Shown piece by piece: positions 1 to 10,243 of a stretch of 64,000 bases of DNA; position 1 is the stretch's first letter, and each line of letters starts with the position of its first letter. Below the pieces are notes generated by a model that did not search any database, was not told where the DNA came from, and saw only the letters and a list, made by a program, of their open reading frames with translations. A program made the position numbers and the translations under genes. This stretch comes from Nageia nagi (lineage: Eukaryota; Pinophyta), in NCBI GenBank assembly GCA_050084985.1, contig JBITNC010000001.1:10168001-10232000 (forward strand). The letters run 5' to 3'.

Positions 1-2
1 TC

Positions 3-3000
3 GTTCAAACAGCATTAAAAGCTCAAGACAAACCATCACCATGGATATTAGACAGCGGATGCTCAAGTCACATGACAGGTGACAAGAAGAAATTTCAAAA
101 ACTACAGGAATATGAAGGTGGGTCAGTAAGATTTGGAAACAATGATGGCGCACAGATTATCGGTAAAGGGACAGTCAAAATAAATGACGGAAACATCAGA
201 TCTGAAGAGGTATTATTTGTTGTGGGACTGAAGCATAATTTGTTGAGCGTCAGTCAAATATGTGACAAAGGACATGATGTAATTTTCAAAAAGCATGGCT
301 GTGAGATCCGAAGGGTAAATAGTGGTAGACTTGTAGCAGTTGGTACAAGAACCTGTGGCAATTTATACACCTTATCAGATATTTCAGAGGGATCATGTCT
401 TCTAGGCAAGGAGAGTGATGATTGGCTATGGCATAAGAGATTGGGACACATCTATTTTAAAAACTTGATGAACATTTGCTCAAAAGGAGCAGTAAGAGAT
501 ATGCCCAGTATCAGCAAACCAGCAAATGATATTTGTGATTCATGCCAAAGGGGAAAGCAAACTCGAGCAAAGTTCAAAGTGAAAGAATATCACACCAGCA
601 GACCATTGGAAATCATACACACCGACCTATGCAGACCAATGCGAACACAAAGCGTCAATGGAGATAAGTATTTTATTATGTTCATAGATGATTATTCAAG
701 AATGACTTGGGTGCAATTTTTGAAACATAAATCTGAAGCGTTTGAAATGTTCAAAGCATTTAAAAATCAAGTAGAAAATCAGATAGAGAGGAGAATTAAA
801 TGTCTTCGCTCAGACAGAGGAGGTGAGTTCACTTCTGATGAGTTTTCTGAGTTTTGCATACAACACGGAATTAAAAGACAATTCTCTGCAGCAAGAACTC
901 CACAACAAAATGGAGTAGTTGAAAGAAAAAATAGAGCAGTATAAGAAATGGCTCGAACCATGCTGATAGAAAGCAAGGTTGCTGATAGGTTCTGGAAAGA
1001 AGCAGTGCATACTGCAGTGCATATTCAAAATATATGTATGATGCGACCACATGAGGACAGAACACCATATGAATTATGGTTTGGAAGAAAAGCTACAGTG
1101 AGGCACTTCAAAATCTTTGGCAGTAAATGCTATATCAAGAGAATAGAAGAAAATTTAGGAAAGTTTGAGGATAGATCTGATGAAGGCATCTTTCTTGGTT
1201 ACTCTTCGAAGAGCAAAGCATACAGGTGTTACAATAAAAGGACAAAAACAATCGTTGATAGTGCTGATGTTCGTGTTGATGAGCAAAGAGATCTTCCCAA
1301 GAGAAATGATGATGATGATCTTCCTGCCTATCAAGATTCAATTGAAGAAGACAAAAAGAATAAAAACAAATCTAAGCCTCCTATACAGCAATCACAAGTA
1401 AAGAAACCAGAAGATTCAAACTTGCCAAGTAACCCAAACAGTGTTTCAGAAAGTGAGGCGGAAGAAGATGAAAATTCAAAAACTCCACCAAAAAGATGGC
1501 ACAAGGCTCATCCACAAGAGCAAATCATCGGTGAGTTTCATACAGGCATCCAAACTCGCAGAGGGGTTTCAAGCACCTATTCTCTCCTATCCAATATAGA
1601 GCCTAAAAATGTCTCAGAAGCTAGCCAAGATAAAAGCTGGATGAAAGCAATGGAGGAAGAACTCACTCAAATTGAAAAGAATGAAACATGGGAACTCGTT
1701 CCTAGACCAACCAACAAAAATGTGATTGGCACAAAGTGGGTTTTTCGCAATAAGTTGAATGAAGATGGGATAGTGGTTCGAAATAAAGCTAGACTTGTCT
1801 GCAAGGGATATGCTCAAGTTGAAGGAATTGATTTTGAAGAAACTTTTGCACCTGTGGCCAGATTAGAAGCTATTCGCATGTTTTTAGCTTTTGCAGTGTA
1901 TAAAGACTTCACATTTTATCAAATGGATGTAAAATCAGCCTTTCTAAATGGCAAAATTGAGGAAGAAGTCTATATTGAACAGCCATATGGTTTCCAATTG
2001 GGAGAGAATCCTAATCTGGTATGCAAACTAAAGAAGGCTCTGTATGGTTTAAAACAGGCACCTCGAGCATGGTACTCCAGACTTGATACATATCTTCAGC
2101 AGCAATGCTTTAGAAAAGGAATGGTGGATAGCAATTTATACATTAAATCAGAAAAGGAAAATTAGCTAATTGTTGTTGTCTATGTAGATGATATAATTTT
2201 TGGAGGAAGCAAGAATGAGCTATGTAAAAATCTTGCTGACAACATGCAAACAGAATTCGAGATGTCTATGATAGGTGAGCTTGCATTTTTTCTTGGTTTA
2301 CAAATCAATCAGTTGAAGAATGGCATGTTCATTTCTCAAACCAAGTATGTTAAGGAGATGCTTAAGAAGTTTACCATGGAAGACTGTAAACCTGTGAGCA
2401 CCCCTATGATGACAGACTGCAAATTAAGCAAGGATGATAAAGCACCAACAGTAGATCAAACACAATACAGGTCAATGATTGGAAGTTTATTATATTTGAC
2501 AGCTACTAGACCAGATGTTCTTCAAGCAGTATGTATGGTTGCTCGATTTCAAGCAAATCCCAAAGAAACACATGTTACTGCAGTAAAGAGAATATTCAGA
2601 TATCTCAAAGGTACAGTAGAATATGGTTTATGGTATCCTAGAGGAAAGGACTTTACACTTACTGCCTTTTCAGATGCAGACTGGGCTGGATGCGTGGATG
2701 ATAGGAAGAGCACCAGTGGAGGAGCATTTTATTTGGGTAATAATCTTGTTAGCTGGCACAGTAAAAAGCAAGACTCAGTATCCCTATCTACAGCAGAAGC
2801 AGAGTATATAGCAGCAACTTCTTGTTGCACACAGATTCTATGGATGAAGCAGATGCTAAAATATTTTGGTATAGAGATTAAAGAGCCCATATCAGTTCTT
2901 TGTGATAACAAAAGTGCAATCAATATATCAAAAAATCCTGTTATGCACTCACGAACAAAGCATATTGCAATCAGATATCACTTTCTAAAAGAAAGGGTGG

Positions 3001-3134
3001 CGCAAGGAGAAGTACAGTTGGATTTTGTTCCAACCACAGAGCAAGTAGCAGACATCTTTACAAAGCCTTTGCCCAAAGACGTCTTCGAAAATCTTCGAAA
3101 CAAGCTAGGAGTTGTTGTCCTTCCCAAGCATTAG
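3..3134 (+). pseudogene. copia pol polyprotein with two nonsense codons
   Basis: One reading frame runs from position 3 to the TAG before 3135, broken only by TAA at 942-944 and TAG at 2163-2165. Protease: WILDSGCSSHM with the catalytic Asp codon at 51-53. Integrase: an N-terminal His-His-Cys-Cys zinc region near 430-550, then the catalytic triad with Asp at 624-626, Asp at 813-815 and Glu at 921-923 (D-35-E spacing). The first stop falls just after the Glu motif. Reverse transcriptase: [11 protein letters not shown] near 1920, [13 protein letters not shown] near 2040 and YVDD at 2181-2192, right after the second stop. RNase H: DADWAG, STAEAEY and CDNKSA between about 2670 and 2910, ending in a KPLPKD motif. 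Without the two stops the frame is whole, so inactivation is recent or minor, but the element cannot make a full polyprotein. Confidence 0.92.
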
Positions 3135-3350
3135 CTAGTTCTGGACGTCACATTCTCAGGGGGAGTGTTTAATTTTTTTCCTTCCTATATTGCTTCTGTG
3201 TATCTTGTTCTTGTATGAATACTACTGATTTCCTGAGAATGTACTGTATGGACTCAGGGGGAGTCTGTAAATGCCCTTTGTTATTGTTGACAAAGGGGAG
3301 AGAAAAGTCCCGATGCTGGTGTCTGATCAAGTGGTGTTGCCAACAATTCC

Positions 3351-3362
3351 AAAGGGGGAGAT
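3351..3362 (+). other. polypurine tract for plus-strand priming
   Basis: AAAGGGGGAGAT lies directly before the TGTTGA that starts the LTR. Two similar GGGGGAG tracts occur upstream, near 3158 and 3256. The most 3' one is taken as the working tract because it abuts the LTR. Confidence 0.75.
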
Positions 3363-3472
3363 TGTTGAGCATGTGTGATTGTCATTGTTGTCAACACGTG
3401 GTTTTGGTAAAGACCGGGTTCTGGAGGTGATGAGGTCAGCAAGGAGAATTGAAAAGCCGGAGTCAGTAGATT

Positions 3473-3672
3473 AAGCGTTTCGGATTGAAATGATAAAAGC
3501 TCAGTTGTGAAAAAATCGGGTTCCGGAGAAAGTGAGTAGAGCATTCCGGAAGCATGAAGATGACGTCACAGGAAGCGTTCCGGATTGAAATGATAAAAGC
3601 TCAGTTGTGAAAAAATCAGGTTTCGAAGAAAGTGAGTAGAGCATTCTGGAAGCATGAAGATGACGTCACGGG
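3473..3672 (+). repeat. 100-bp tandem duplication with TGACGTCA sites
   Basis: Two copies of exactly 100 bp, 3473-3572 and 3573-3672, differ at only a few bases. Each holds a TTCCGGA-like box, the string GAGTAGAGCATTC and a palindromic TGACGTCA (3561-3568 and 3661-3668). TGACGTCA is the core bound by plant bZIP (TGA/CREB-like) factors. Its location in an LTR suggests a promoter/enhancer role, by inference. Confidence 0.85.
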
Positions 3673-3736
3673 AAGAACGATGTTCACATTTTTGAATGAA
3701 ATCGGGTTCCGGAGATGATGAGGTCAGCAAGGGGTG

Positions 3737-4268
3737 AATAAAAGTTCGGAAATAAAAGTGCGGAGATAAAAGTGCGGAGATAAAAGTGCGGAGATAAAAG
3801 TTCGGAGATAAAAGTGCGGAGATAAAAGTGCGAAGATAAAAGTGCGGAGATAAAAGTGCGGAGATAACAGTGCGGAGATAAAAGTGCGGAGATAAAAGTG
3901 CGGAGATAAAAGTGCGGAGATAAAAGTGCAGAGATAAAAGTTCGGAGATAAAAGTTCGGAGATAAAAGTTCGGAGATAAAAGTCCGGAGATAAAAGTGCG
4001 GAGATAAAAGTTCGGAGATAAAAGTTCGGAGATAAAAGTGCGGAGATAAAAGTGCGGAGATAAAAGTGCGGAGATAAAAGTGCGGAGATAAAAGTGTGGA
4101 GATAAAAGTGCAGAGATAAAAGTGCGGAGATAAAAGTGCAGAGATAAAAGTTCGGAGATAAAAGTCCAGAGATAAAAGTCCAGAGATAAAAGTCCGGAGA
4201 TAAAAGTTCGAAGATAAAAGTTCGGAGATAAAAGTTCGAAGATAAAAGTCCGGAGATAAAAGTTCGGA
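3737..4268 (+). repeat. perfect-length minisatellite, 38 x 14 bp
   Basis: The unit is GATAAAAGTGCGGA. 532 bases divide into 38 units with no indel. Variation is confined almost wholly to the GTGCGGA half (GTTCGGA, GTCCGGA, GTGCAGA, GTTCGAA and similar), while GATAAAAG is nearly constant apart from the first two units. Each unit offers a GATA core and an AAAG (Dof) core. The minus strand stays open for 199 codons across the array because the unit happens to lack stops there; that is not taken as a gene. Confidence 0.95.
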
Positions 4269-5428
4269 CATCGCGGGAAGCATTTTACTCTACTTCCGGA
4301 GTCCAGAGAAGATGACGTTGGTAGTTAGTGTTGAAAAGTCCGGAAGGCCACGAAGATACCTTGGAACTCTCTTCCGGAGTTCGAAGATGATGACATCATG
4401 CGGGAAGCATTTTACTCTACTTCCGGAGTCCGGAGATGATGACATCATGGTGTATACAATAAACATCCGGAACTAAGGCTAGACAAAGAGTCCGGGATTA
4501 TCAGAAATATCATTATGAAGAAGAAAAGAGTCCGGGATTATCAGAAATAATTAGATACTGTCAAATCTCCGAAATTAGTGGAGGAAGAGCTATACGTGTC
4601 TGAACAAATCTATTTGAGCAATAGGAGCGTTCATCAGTCATAGCAGTTGCAGATTCAGATAGTGAACTCTCTTTAGTGCAGGAGCAGTTACAAATAAAGA
4701 TCTCTGTTCAGGTTGTTTTTGATAACGTGTCATTATAGGAACAGTTTCTTGAGGTTTTCTTGATGTGTAACGGTTTTCTAAAGAGAAGCAATGTATGTGA
4801 AGAGTGAATTGGAGTTTCCGTGAAGAAGTGCACGAAGAGAAGGGTGTATAGTGAAGGGCCGGAGTGGAGGCAAAAGTGCGTGATGAGATGTGCGTGTAGA
4901 GAAGTGCGAGAGAGGAGGTAATAGCGTGGAAGAGGGGAGTATCAGGAGCATGTGAAGTGAGCAAACGAATATGCAGACAGTATAGAGATTATTTAACTAT
5001 GTTACTTTGGAGCTGTGTGCAGAGATCAAACAGTGAGCATTAGAGCTAGACCATTGAGGGTCTTCTAGAACTGTATTCTTTCATCCTTTTTGAATGTTGT
5101 CTCAAGTGGGTGCTTGAGAGCTGGAGTTGGTGCTCCAAGCAGTAGGTGCTGCTATTTGCAAAGTGGTAGTTGGTGCTACCCTTCACAGTTGGTGCTGTGA
5201 ATCTGTAAGCTTTCTTTAATGGCTAGATTTGGATTGGTGTCCACGCAGTCATTTTCGGGGATGTAGCCAATCTGGTGAACCTCGTTACATCTGGTGTTGT
5301 GTGTTGTACTGGTGTGCTTGCTCAATTTTCTCTGGCTTTTAATCTGTCTTTATTTAAGAAGGTTAAATTGATTATTTTTATATACACTGATTCACCCCCC
5401 CCCTCTCAGTGTCACTCGAAGTCCAACA

Positions 5429-6692
5429 CGTATTTCATCGAAGAAAACATAAAACATATTTTTCCTATTCATCAATCAACCAATCGATGCCTCACATTCA
5501 TTTCATCCTCCATCTTTGCCAAAAGTGATTAACCAATAGCCAAATACACTCTCCTATCTATATATATTAACAAACCCTCCCCATAATCCTTACATTTCAT
5601 ACACTTTAGCTAATTTTTTCTTTAGTTTTCAGGTTTTGATCATAGCTATGGTGCATAAGGCAGATAAGAAGCCCAAAAAGAATAAGCCCACAGAAAAAAA
5701 AAACTCCATAGTTGAAGAAAAGAAAAAAGAGAATAAGCCCATAGTTGCAGAAAATAAAACTCCTTTGAATACCAATAAAGAAGAAGGCATTAAAAACCTT
5801 ACTATATTATTTAGAAAAATAATATATAATAAATTTAAATTTTTAAAACCTAAACTACTAACCCCATTCCTGAACTTGTTTAATGGACCTATTTCATTGC
5901 CCCAAAGACCTAATAAAAATGATGTACCTTGTAGAAGCTGTAACTTTTGATCCGGATATCATTTTGAGCTCTTTTTTTTAAATCACACAAAATTAAAAGA
6001 TCTACAATTCTATGTTTTTTTAAAAAAAAATTGATGTAAAACTGATGCAAATTATGAAAATTAGATGCAAATAATGATGCAAGTAATAAATTTCGATGCA
6101 AAAATGATGCAAAAAGTGGCTTTAAGGATGTAAAAAATGACATATACATCATTCAAGGTGTATTTTGATGTATATATTTTGATATGGATATTATCATTTG
6201 TTTTATGTATATGTTATCATTTTGACGCATATATAATTATTTTAGCATATTTTGGCATGTTTTAGTGTATTTTGGCCCATTTTTGGTGTATTTTGGCCAA
6301 TAAGTTAAATAATGTATATATAATTATTCATCCTAAGAATAATGTTTTAAAATTTGATCATGCTATTAGGGTTGGTTCCCAAGTGTAATTTCATCAAATG
6401 AAAGAGTTTAAGGCAATCCTTGTTATAGTCATGTAGTTCATAAAATCATACTTACATCATGCATCTTGTCAAATAATTCTCATGCCTTGTGTGGTCTTTC
6501 ATATTTTGCATCTATTTCCATGACATTTAAAATTAAATATAAAACTTGAATTAAGAAACTTGGAGGCATTTCAGAAAAATGAATGTCTAAGGTAGTTGAA
6601 TTTTACAATAAAGATGACTTAAAAATATTTTTTTACTTGTTTAAGTTTTCTGACATAAAATGGTATCAGAACATACATCTGAATGCCTTAGA
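5429..6692. other. AT-rich intergenic DNA with short repeats
   Basis: There is no recognisable gene. Positions 6040-6125 hold an irregular cluster of GATGCAA motifs. Positions 6440-6530 resemble one unit of the ~93-bp repeat seen at 32503-32830. A TATA-like stretch near 5560 precedes the short frame described separately. Confidence 0.6.
5636..5950 (+). CDS. short lysine-rich open frame, doubtful gene
   Basis: The 104-codon frame starts within MIIAMVHK. Its first half is almost all Lys, Glu, Asn and Pro, and a more hydrophobic tail with PFLNLFNGP follows. A TATA-like TCTATATATATT lies about 70 bases upstream. No domain is recognised. The composition mirrors the local A-rich DNA, so chance is the simplest explanation; a truncated gene fragment is the alternative. 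Confidence 0.15.
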   Translation: MIIAMVHKADKKPKKNKPTEKKNSIVEEKKKENKPIVAENKTPLNTNKEEGIKNLTILFRKIIYNKFKFLKPKLLTPFLNLFNGPISLPQRPNKNDVPCRSCNF

Positions 6693-8130
6693 TGTAAAAT
6701 CCCCAAATATTCTCAACATGGAATTTAGACAAGAAAATATAAAATAAATATCAAATGATGCTCCTAAGCATGCCATGAATTGATCTAGGGTCTCAAACAA
6801 ATCACACTAAATTTTAGAAAGCCCGATGATGCACTACTCAAGCAAGATATCACCCTATGAACCAACATCACATCTAAGAATGCATTTATCAAGCACAACA
6901 CATCAATAATAGTTTAGGAATGCCAATGATTCACTTATACAAGCATAATTATACTAAATTTCTTAACGTTACATATATGGAAGCATGAATAAGTAAAACA
7001 CATATCAATATGAGATAATAAATGGATATCAACTGTGCCACATTTGTATTAATGATATATGTTGAGAAAGATATAATACCAAGCCCAAAAGGTCTCAACA
7101 TTGGCCTCCAAGAAGCTAAATAGGGTACATAACTATGCAAGGATTGATACTATTGATGAAATGACTATAGAACAATAACACTCTACTAGATCTATGGATG
7201 CCACAATGAAGGGCTCCCTCACAAGCTAGCTCCCAATGAAGATGTCGAATGTGATTCTAGAATGCCACCAAATGGATTCAAAGGTGCAGACTTCTTATGG
7301 ATGCCTTAGGGTAGGAAAATCTCACAACATGAACACTTACCTCAACTGCTAGTTAGAAGGTGTTCTAAAACTTCTGAAACTCTCCTTATGCTGCACGCCA
7401 AAGGGTGCTTGATTCCACTAAGTCTTGAGAAGATCCAAAGAGTAAGGGATTTAATGATCAAAATCAAGTTTATCTCTACAATGAGGCTTCTTTGTTGTTT
7501 ATAACATGTCTCTGGATCTGGATCTCACCTAGGAGTCATCCCCAATCTAATGTTAGCAACTTAGAGGCCTAATATATCTAATGTAGGTTCCTAGGGTCAA
7601 ACATGCCCAACATGGATACCTAAAGGTCATAAATACAAACATGGGAGTCCAAGGTACCACACATGTCAATGTGGGAGTCCAAGGTTCCATACATACCAAC
7701 ATGGGATTCTAAGGTGTTACACATGCCAATGTGGGAGTCCAAGGTGCCACGTGGGTCTAGGAGCTACCAATGGGTGATAGGGTATTATCATGGCTCAACA
7801 TGAGGATCTAAAAGCCTCCCTAAGGCTAGCATAAGTGCTTAAGCCCATCATTGGGTTCTAGGTGTTGATTATGTTATTTTTGATGTTACAATGAGGCTTA
7901 GGATTCCCACAATCATCTTAGGATCCCCAAGTGGATTAATAATAAATTAAATAACACATCCTATCTTGGGAGGAAATCATCCCTCATGGGAATCACAATG
8001 TGGGTCCAACCAACCATTATATTTCTATCCTAAGTAACTAACAAAAAATACATGAATAAATAAAATATTTACCAAAGGGAATCCTTAGGATTCCAAATTT
8101 ATTTAATTTTTAGAAAAAGGGGATGTCACA
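6693..8130 (-). repeat. 3' LTR of the gypsy element, 1,438 bp
   Basis: On the minus strand it reads TGTGACATCC at the right end to GATTTTACA at the left end, the classic gypsy LTR start and a TG..CA border. It matches 19722-21200 over its whole length with many substitutions. It contains a 30-bp minisatellite at about 7601-7750 (five units). Confidence 0.88.
7601..7750. repeat. 30-bp minisatellite in the 3' LTR, five units
   Basis: Units start at 7601, 7631, 7661, 7691 and 7721 with the consensus ACATGCCAATGTGGGAGTCC followed by AAGGTGCC-like bases. The matching place in the other LTR has six units. Confidence 0.85.
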
Positions 8131-8146
8131 AAGCCTCCCCTCTTGA
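8131..8146 (-). other. polypurine tract of the gypsy element
   Basis: The minus strand reads AAGAGGGGAGGCTT directly before the LTR start TGTGACATCC. Confidence 0.75.
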
Positions 8147-8680
8147 ATTTCTTACCCTTGATCAATTATAGGATGCCAAAAATAATTATATTCCAAACAT
8201 CATTTGGCTCTAATGCAAATGTCAACTAAGGCTCTTTGAGGTGGAATGCAACTTCAATAAATCTCCTCCATAATTCACCCCATGAAATCCCTATATCAGT
8301 TGTTATAGTTTCTAGGAAATGTAAATAATGTGCAAATCCTTTACTTAACAAATAAGAACTGCATTCTTCCTTATTCACTTTAGCCATCAACATGCCTCTT
8401 TGGCCCTTAGACATTGCATGCAAAAATTATGATATTTTGTTGAAGTTTCTTCTATCATTAGCAATGTCCATTAAGTACAAAAATGCCTACAAACATTCTG
8501 ATATAATAATCTATCGAAGACATAAGTATGTATGCAAACATTATGATATGCTAATCCATGTCAAAAACCAAATTACGATAGTGAATATTTGGAAGAACCC
8601 TAAAAAATATCCCTATAAAAACATGGAAGCAAGCAAACATGAGTGAAAAATAGTGGAGCTTTTTCTCCTTATCAAATGCC

Positions 8681-8835
8681 AAGCCTTCTTCATGCTCAAC
8701 ATTGAGTTCCTAGCTTCTCCTATACCCAACATTAAGTGTCAAGCTTCCTTTTTGTCCAACATGGGGTGCAAAACTCCTCTCATGTCCAATGTTAAGTGCT
8801 AAAGCTTCCTGATGCCCCACATTGAGTGCCAGGTT
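8681..8835. repeat. 30-bp tandem repeat in the gypsy internal region
   Basis: A degenerate motif around CCAACATTGAGTGCCAAGCTTC recurs at exact 30-base steps, with equivalent points at 8701, 8731, 8761, 8791 and 8821. It occupies the place where the rest of pol would be expected. Confidence 0.75.
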
Positions 8836-8978
8836 ATTTCTTTATTGGATGTCTCATGCAATACATTCCTCAATTCCAACATTGCATTACCTTGCTCTTC
8901 TTCTTCCTTATGGTGTGACCAAATCACTTCCAATCTCTTGTTAGTAACTTATGGGTATTCGTCCCTAATTCCTTGCAA
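8799..8978 (-). pseudogene. gypsy protease region, downstream part cut off by copia A
   Basis: When copia A and one AGTGT copy are removed, the minus-strand frame from 17663-18016 continues here without a shift. It passes through KTHTLQGIRDEYP, an in-frame TAA, then NKRLEVIWSHHKEEEEQ, to a TAG at 8799-8801. This frame continuity independently proves the insertion. The downstream polymerase domains are absent, because the PPT and 3' LTR follow within 0.7 kb. Confidence 0.75.
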
Positions 8979-8983
8979 AGTGT

Positions 8984-9473
8984 TGAAGGAATTAGATCTA
9001 CACTAATCCTCAAGGTCCAAGACTATAGGAAACTCAATCATTCAACATCTACAAGCTAATAACACCATTCACACAAGATAACACAAATATAATGTGGTTC
9101 CTCCCTCCTTGGGAGTACATCCACAACTAGATCTCAATTCTCAAACTATGCACCCTCTTACTACAATTCCTTTCTCTCCTACATAAACTAGTAGAGTAAT
9201 CTTACTCAAAAACTAAGTGCTATTACAAGAGGAGAGGCCCTCTATTTATAGCATGAGAGCACCTCCCTAACCTCCCTTTAACCCAAGGGTAAGGTTAGGG
9301 TTACAATAAATACATTACCTAACTTTAACCTACCAACTAACCACATGGTAAGGTCAAAGGTTACATAATAAAGAATTCAATTAATCCCTTAAGGTATCTA
9401 AATATCCTTTAAGTGATTAATTGAATTTACAAGGAGTTTAGATATTCACAATATTTCATTACAAATTCTAACA
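8984..9473 (-). repeat. 3' LTR of copia A, 490 bp
   Basis: The minus strand reads TGTTAGAATTTG to TTCCTTCA. The left border is fixed by the AGTGT duplication, the right border by the adjoining purine tract. Confidence 0.93.
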
Positions 9474-9482
9474 CTCCCCCTT
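9474..9482 (-). other. polypurine tract of copia A
   Basis: The minus strand reads AAGGGGGAG directly before TGTTAG. A second GGGGGAG lies at the pol stop codon near 10255 and is also present in copia B and C. Confidence 0.8.
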
Positions 9483-9960
9483 AATGCAATATTGGGATAG
9501 AACGTAGAAGAGAGAAGAGAGAGAGTAAGAGAGAGTTCTCCTCCATAGAGATACAAGCGGAGATGAGAACATTTACATATTTGAGAATCTTTTTGAGAAC
9601 TAGTTTGAGACTCACTACATTACCATTTGACAAAATGGTTTACAATACAATCATTAACCACAACTGGTTTCACTGTACATAGTAGTCGATCAACTTTAAG
9701 CTGACATGTGAGTCTCCATGAGCTTGCTTACACAAGGTGAGTAACCTGCATTTCTGAAGAAGATCCTGCATGCTACAAGCAACTCATGAACAAAATCAGT
9801 TAGATGCATCATATATTCATTTTATTAATAAGAGAATCAAATAATGCCATCTTATAAATAACTAATCAATGGTGCACTATAAGTCATCACGGAGATGCCA
9901 AGCCATCACTCATAGTCACCTGTTGTATATAGACATGTGTTGATTATTAATAGAGCATAA

Positions 9961-10176
9961 AAAATTGTACAACAAGTTTCTCACGTAGAGCAAACTTACC
10001 ACGGAGGTATAAAATGTACAAGAAGTTTCTCACACAGAGCGAACTTACCACGGAGGTATATCAATTATATGCTCAAAAAATTGTACAACAAGTTTCTCAC
10101 GCAGAGCAAACTTACCACGGAGGTATAAAATGTACAAGAAGTTCCTCACACAGAGCAAACTTACCACAGAGGTATA
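9961..10176. repeat. four ~50-bp tandem units in the copia A 3' region
   Basis: The motif GTACAACAAGTTTCTCACGC..CTTACCACGGAGGTAT recurs four times, as two copies of a ~117-bp pair. It lies between the pol stop and the PPT. The same sequence occurs once in copia B and C, so it expanded in the A lineage. Confidence 0.85.
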
Positions 10177-10243
10177 TCATAATCAACACTATATAACAAC
10201 AAAAGGGCCTCTTAGAGGTGAAGTTGTCATCACTAACAAAAGT

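Larger units (their letters stand above)
1..5428 (+). mobile_element. Ty1/copia retrotransposon, 3' part (pol remnant, PPT and 3' LTR)
   Basis: The window opens inside the protease of a copia element and runs through integrase, reverse transcriptase and RNase H in copia order. A purine tract and a long 3' LTR follow. The order PR-INT-RT-RH and a YVDD polymerase motif define Ty1/copia. The 5' LTR, primer site and gag lie outside the window, so a target-site duplication cannot be tested; the five bases after the LTR are CGTAT. The LTR is unusually long (2,066 bp) and richer in G+C than the surrounding DNA. The lineage is not certain. The long LTR and several GGGGGAG tracts before it recall SIRE/Maximus-type elements, which is inference only. 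Confidence 0.93.
3363..5428 (+). repeat. 3' LTR of the copia element, 2,066 bp
   Basis: It starts TGTTGAGC directly after the purine tract and ends GTCCAACA, so TGTTG and CAACA form the usual short inverted ends. The C-run and CTCTCAGTG near 5395-5410 are typical of the R/U5 end of such LTRs. Inside are a 100-bp tandem duplication, a 38-copy 14-bp array, several TTCCGGA palindromes and two TGACGTCA sites. The partner LTR is outside the window, so the right border rests on the terminal repeats only. Confidence 0.82.

Noticed and set aside
3737-4268. CRISPR-like regular array
   Set aside because: Units are contiguous with no spacers, the DNA is plant nuclear, and no cas-like gene is present. 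The same applies to the 30-bp arrays.
3684-4283. 199-codon open frame on the minus strand with a 14-residue repeat (FYLRTFISALLSPH)
   Set aside because: It is produced by the 14-bp minisatellite, which has no stop in that frame. Three units make 14 codons, so the regular peptide is a by-product.
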